Below, in pieces: positions 6,996 to 10,000 of a stretch of 10,000 nt of DNA. This DNA is from Theodoxus fluviatilis (lineage: Eukaryota; Mollusca; Gastropoda; Cycloneritida; Neritidae): NCBI GenBank assembly GCA_034096865.1, contig JAWQFJ010001845.1:7501-17500 (forward strand), read 5' to 3'. Positions within the stretch are counted from its first letter, which is position 1, and the number at the start of each line of letters is the position of its first letter. Both the position numbers and the translations under genes were made by a program. The notes beneath the pieces were generated by a model. It was not told the origin of the DNA. It made no database searches and saw only the letters and a program-made list of their open reading frames with translations.

Positions 6996-7328
6996 ATGAG
7001 TTGTCGTGGCAGAGATGAGCTTGTTTGGAGAGTTCGGTCGATAACTTCCGCAGATCCCTATGGAAGCTGTGTGCCGTTTGAAACTAAGGGCCGAAGAACA
7101 TTCCATCCTGCATCATTACCGGCAAGGCGAGCGTGCTGGGCAAGCCGTAACGAACGTCTCCGTTGGAAGTGTTCGCCAAGGCACTGCTCGCGTCACACAG
7201 CGCACTGGAGCTGCTGTCAGCCCCGCTTTGTCAGACTGACTCTAAGCCTTCCCACGCCACGCTCAAGGACAAATATGAACACAAAACTTTCAGCTCTGCA
7301 CGTAGAAACTGAGGTTAATGGAAAATAA
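6996..7328 (+). CDS. Hypothetical 110-codon ORF (doubtful)
   Basis: This is the longest ATG-to-stop frame outside repeats. It starts 5 bases after the acceptor-like site at 6990 and ends in TAA. The peptide begins MSCRGRDELVWRVR, is rich in Arg, Ser, Cys and Trp, and has no signal peptide, membrane segment or domain I recognise. The Arg/Cys/Trp richness is more typical of a chance frame than of a conserved protein. In its favour are the position behind a promoter-like region and splice sites, and an AATAAA at 8056. A non-coding RNA from the same locus would explain the signals equally well. Confidence 0.18.
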   Translation: MSCRGRDELVWRVRSITSADPYGSCVPFETKGRRTFHPASLPARRACWASRNERLRWKCSPRHCSRHTAHWSCCQPRFVRLTLSLPTPRSRTNMNTKLSALHVETEVNGK

Positions 7329-7838
7329 TTTGGTCTAGCTCAGAGTGAAGAAGTTCCAAAGATGTAATCCCGGACAAATCCTTTGACATATTTTTCCAAT
7401 GTCTCTCCACGTGCGAGAGGTATTTGTGCCATCTGTTGGATGGGTTTGATTTGGAGTTGCGATAAAGTGTTATTTAGGTCCGTTTGCATTCACCTGTCAC
7501 GAGGGATTTGCAAGGCTTTCAATTATGTGTCTCCTGGTTTTCCTCAGCAGTCGAAATGAAAACATGTGGTCTGTTACAGTTGTTCCATCAGTATTGGACA
7601 GAATCAGTTTGGATGACGTATTAAAGAGACATGATAGCAAATTGGCATCTCAGTCGTGCGTGCCTACATAACTGCCAACGCTCCACGCCATGAAAGGTAT
7701 CTTTCCTTGTGGTCACGTAGTGGGCCTCCGTTGATCACGTGTCAGTGCCCGGTTTGACTGTGACTGATGTGCGTGTGCACTCCAGGCAGTGGCCACAAGC
7801 TCTGATCTCTGTGCGGGGACTGCGCCGTGCCGCTAGGT

Positions 7839-7860
7839 CACGTGAGCAAAAGTGACGTCA
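7839..7860. promoter_or_regulatory. E-box plus CRE pair
   Basis: GTCACGTGAG (E-box CACGTG at 7839-7844, nine of ten bases of the TFE/USF palindrome GTCACGTGAC) is followed 8 bases later by the perfect CRE TGACGTCA at 7853-7860. Another CACGTG lies upstream at 7736-7741. Together with the cluster at 6511-6567, this gives two E-box/CRE modules flanking the doubtful ORF at 6996-7328. Confidence 0.45.
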
Positions 7861-8055
7861 GTGGGGCACCTCAATCACGACGTTGTGGGAACGTTTCTAG
7901 TCCAGGGAAGACGTGACGATCCACGCCACCCCGTCCTTGTCAGACGATGAAGTGCTGTCGTGTGTCGACGACGGTCCCCGTTTTGCATGAATGAAAGCAG
8001 ATCCAGAGGTCGTACCTTTCTCTGCAGAAGTATGTTTATCCTCAATCAACTAAGC

Positions 8056-8061
8056 AATAAA
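8056..8061 (+). other. Candidate polyadenylation signal AATAAA
   Basis: A canonical AATAAA in AT-rich sequence, followed within 30 bases by CATGTGACAATAAG and TTTAACATC. It would suit the 3' end of a transcript from the 6500-7330 region. Isolated AATAAA words are common in AT-rich DNA. Confidence 0.2.
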
Positions 8062-8254
8062 AACATGTGACAATAAGTTTAACATCGATGTAATAATTCA
8101 GTCAGCTTCTTTTTTAAATTAAATCAATGTCTTCTTTTCGGTGCGGACTTTTTAAATTGTTCATTTTCATGCTAGGTAAATATACATTCTCATAAACACG
8201 AGACAGCTAATTCAAAATTAATGGTTCCTCCGCATCTATTTCTAAAGAAACACC

Positions 8255-8255
<1 letters not shown>

Positions 8256-8347
<92 letters not shown>
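8256..8347. repeat. (CA)n microsatellite
   Basis: CA dinucleotides run from 8256 to 8311 and, after a short CCTACAA interruption, to 8347. Alternating CGTACGTACACACATGCATG follows directly, extending the Z-DNA-prone zone to about 8381. Confidence 0.97.
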
Positions 8348-8349
<2 letters not shown>

Positions 8350-8884
8350 ACAAATGCACGCACGTACGTACACACATGCATGTTACTCGCTCCTCCATAC
8401 CATACATTTTCCACAAGTAGATCAATGACCTGCTACTTCAGAGCAATCTTTATCGAATCGCAGCATTAAATACTGACGCTTCGGTTGTTATCACGAGTAC
8501 ACACCATCATTTTCAAACAGCATTCCTTCAAGCTTGGATTTTTGTTACTCTGTTGTCGTCGTCGTCTCATTGTTGTTGTTGTTGTACTGCGTTCGGACAT
8601 TACCAACATTCCTGTGGTGCATGGTCAGTGGACTAACAACATCACTCCATCATTCGCCCACGTTGGAACTTTAAACGTCCGCCTGGAGACCTTTATCAGC
8701 AGAAAAACACTACTGCATACAAACATTTTCTGCCAGTGGTTGAACTAAAACTCGTTTCGCCTAACCGAACGACAACGTTGTGAATAGGAGACAACTCGAT
8801 GTCTGTCTTGGTCTACGTTGAGACACAGGTCGTCAACCGCGATTCTTGGCACCTCCGTTTTTACTTCCTGTCGAAAGTGTTTAG
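8348..8884. other. Unique spacer with short trinucleotide runs
   Basis: No gene recognised. Four GTC-type triplets (8555-8567) and five TTG/GTT triplets (8571-8585) make a small trinucleotide microsatellite. The frame 8485-8748 begins at a TTG and shows no domain. Confidence 0.6.
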
Positions 8885-9690
8885 GCCTGGTGTTGAGAAT
8901 TCGCCCTGTCGAGACTGACTAAGCCTGGTGTTTAGATCTTCACTCTGTTGAGACTGACTAAGCCATGTATTGAGATCTTCGCTCTGTTGAGACTGTTGAA
9001 GCCTGGTGTATAGATCTTCACTCTGTTGAGACTGACTGAGCCTGGTGTGGAGATCTTCACTCTGTTGAGACTGACTGAGCCTGGTGTTAGATCTTCACTC
9101 TGTTGAGACTGACTAAGCCATGTATTGAGATCTTCGCTCTGTTGAGACTGTTGAAGCCTGGTGTTTAGATCTTCACTCTGTTGAGACTGACTAAGCCTGG
9201 TGTTTAGATCTGCACTCTGTTGAGACTGACTAACCCTAGTGTCGAGATCTTCACCCTGTCGAAATTAAGCCTGGGGTCGAGATCTTCACTCTGTTGAGTA
9301 TTGAGATATCCGCCCTGTTGAGACTGTTGAATCCTGGTGTTTAGATGTTTACTGTGTTGAGACTGTCTAAGCCGGGTATTGAGATCTTCGCCCTGTTGAC
9401 ACTGTTGAAGCCTGGTGTTTAGATCTTCCCCTGTTGAGACTTACTAAGCCTGGTGTTTCAAATTTTACCCAGTGAAACTGTTTAAGCCGGGTATTGAACT
9501 ATTCACCCTGTTGAAACTGTTAAAGCTTTGTGTTTAAAACTTTACCCTGTTGAAACTGTTTTACACGGGTATTGAGATCTTCACCCTGTTGAAACAGTTT
9601 AAGCCTGATTTTTTTAAAACCTTACCCCGTTGACACTGTTTAACCTGGTATTGAGATCTTCATCCAGTTGAAACTGTTTAAGCCTTGTGT
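8885..9690. repeat. Degenerate 39-bp minisatellite with dimer and tetramer order
   Basis: About 21 units of 35-39 bp share AGATCTTCACTCTGTTGAGACTG-like cores. Two subtypes occur. Type A begins GCCTGGTGTTTAGATCTTCA and ends ACTGACTAA; type B begins GCCATGTATTGAGATCTTCG and ends ACTGTTGAA. From 8923 to 9233 the order is A-B-A-A twice, a 155-bp higher-order repeat (type B starts at 8962 and 9117). A truncated unit and junction lie at 9269-9331. Units beyond about 9450 alternate A and B but are strongly diverged (AAACTGTTTAA, TTAAAAC) and fade out by 9690. No ORF of interest is present. Confidence 0.93.
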
Positions 9691-10000
9691 CTGAAACATC
9701 CCCATGTCCTCACGGAACTGGTAGTCGAGCCTTTTCATGCAGTGGCTCCCAGAAAAGACTGTATAATGTTCTACTAGTCTCGTCTTCAGGTTTCTGTCAG
9801 TCTGACCAAAGCGGATGAGGTTTCAGTCTTCGCATCTGCTCTTCGGCAAAGTAGCGGCTTTTTCAAGAGGTGCAGTTGTACACGTATGCGTGTGCACACG
9901 CAAGTTTGTATGGGAGTGCGCGTGTGTGCCTTTGCGAATGTATGCGCACACACATGTACAATGTGCATATTGTGCGCAGAGACGACCAGCAGGGGTGTGC
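9691..10000. other. Unique end segment with an alternating purine-pyrimidine zone
   Basis: No gene is recognised; the 60-codon minus frame 9786-9968 is featureless. From about 9880 to 9980 the sequence is dominated by GT/GC/CA alternation and includes the 14-bp palindrome GCGTGTGCACACGC at 9888-9901, a potential Z-DNA or small cruciform site. Confidence 0.6.

Larger units (their letters stand above)
7329..8255. other. Unique stretch; possible 3' region and second E-box/CRE module
   Basis: There is no ORF of note. Sites seen are CACGTG at 7408-7413 and 7736-7741, the E-box plus CRE pair at 7839-7860 (listed separately) and AATAAA at 8056-8061. The right end (about 8030-8250) is AT-rich and leads into a (CA)n tract. 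No transposon ends or RNA fold were recognised. Confidence 0.6.

Noticed and set aside
1..10000. CRISPR array
   Set aside because: All repeats are direct tandem arrays without unique spacers, and no cas genes are present.

Overview
The window reads as non-coding, repeat-rich DNA from a eukaryotic nuclear genome. The reasons are long dinucleotide microsatellites, several minisatellites with higher-order structure, no dense gene packing, no bacterial operon or Shine-Dalgarno pattern, isolated AATAAA signals, GT-AG splice-like sites and a CpG-rich patch. The microsatellite-heavy style fits a marine invertebrate, perhaps a mollusc, but that is an impression; no gene or transposon family here fixes the taxon. 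By hand count roughly 40% of the window is tandem repeat. No protein gene can be called with confidence. The long open frames all come from repeat units lacking stop codons.

Layout: 1-665, a 15-bp minisatellite with a 10-unit higher-order repeat. 1377-1459, (TC)n. 1811-2170, a compound (TA)n-(TG)n-(GC)n tract. 2507-3621, a 51-bp minisatellite in blocks of 7 and 14 units, bounded by a 12-bp direct repeat and ending at a TATA-like element. 3993-4045, (GA)n. 4325-4417, three 30/31-bp units each with a CACGTG E-box. 4605-4660, a 26-bp duplication. 5288-5721, a 48/53-bp minisatellite with a 149-bp higher-order repeat. 5991-6060, (CA)n-rich. 6279-6444, eight ~21-bp units each with a CACGTG E-box. 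8256-8347, (CA)n. 8885-9690, a degenerate 39-bp minisatellite with a 155-bp higher-order repeat.

The only stretch that looks like regulated, possibly transcribed DNA is 6279-8061. In order it holds the E-box array, an E-box plus perfect CRE, a GC box in a CpG-rich patch, a splice-donor-like site (6758), an acceptor-like site (6990), a 110-codon ATG ORF (6996-7328), a second E-box plus CRE module (7839-7860) and AATAAA (8056). Together these allow a small two-exon transcript, with or without coding potential. That model is inference and needs RNA evidence. A second, weaker exon candidate lies at 1580-1687.

The main patterns worth checking are three unrelated minisatellites with higher-order periods of about 150 bp, two E-box arrays spaced near whole DNA turns, and the paired E-box/CRE modules.
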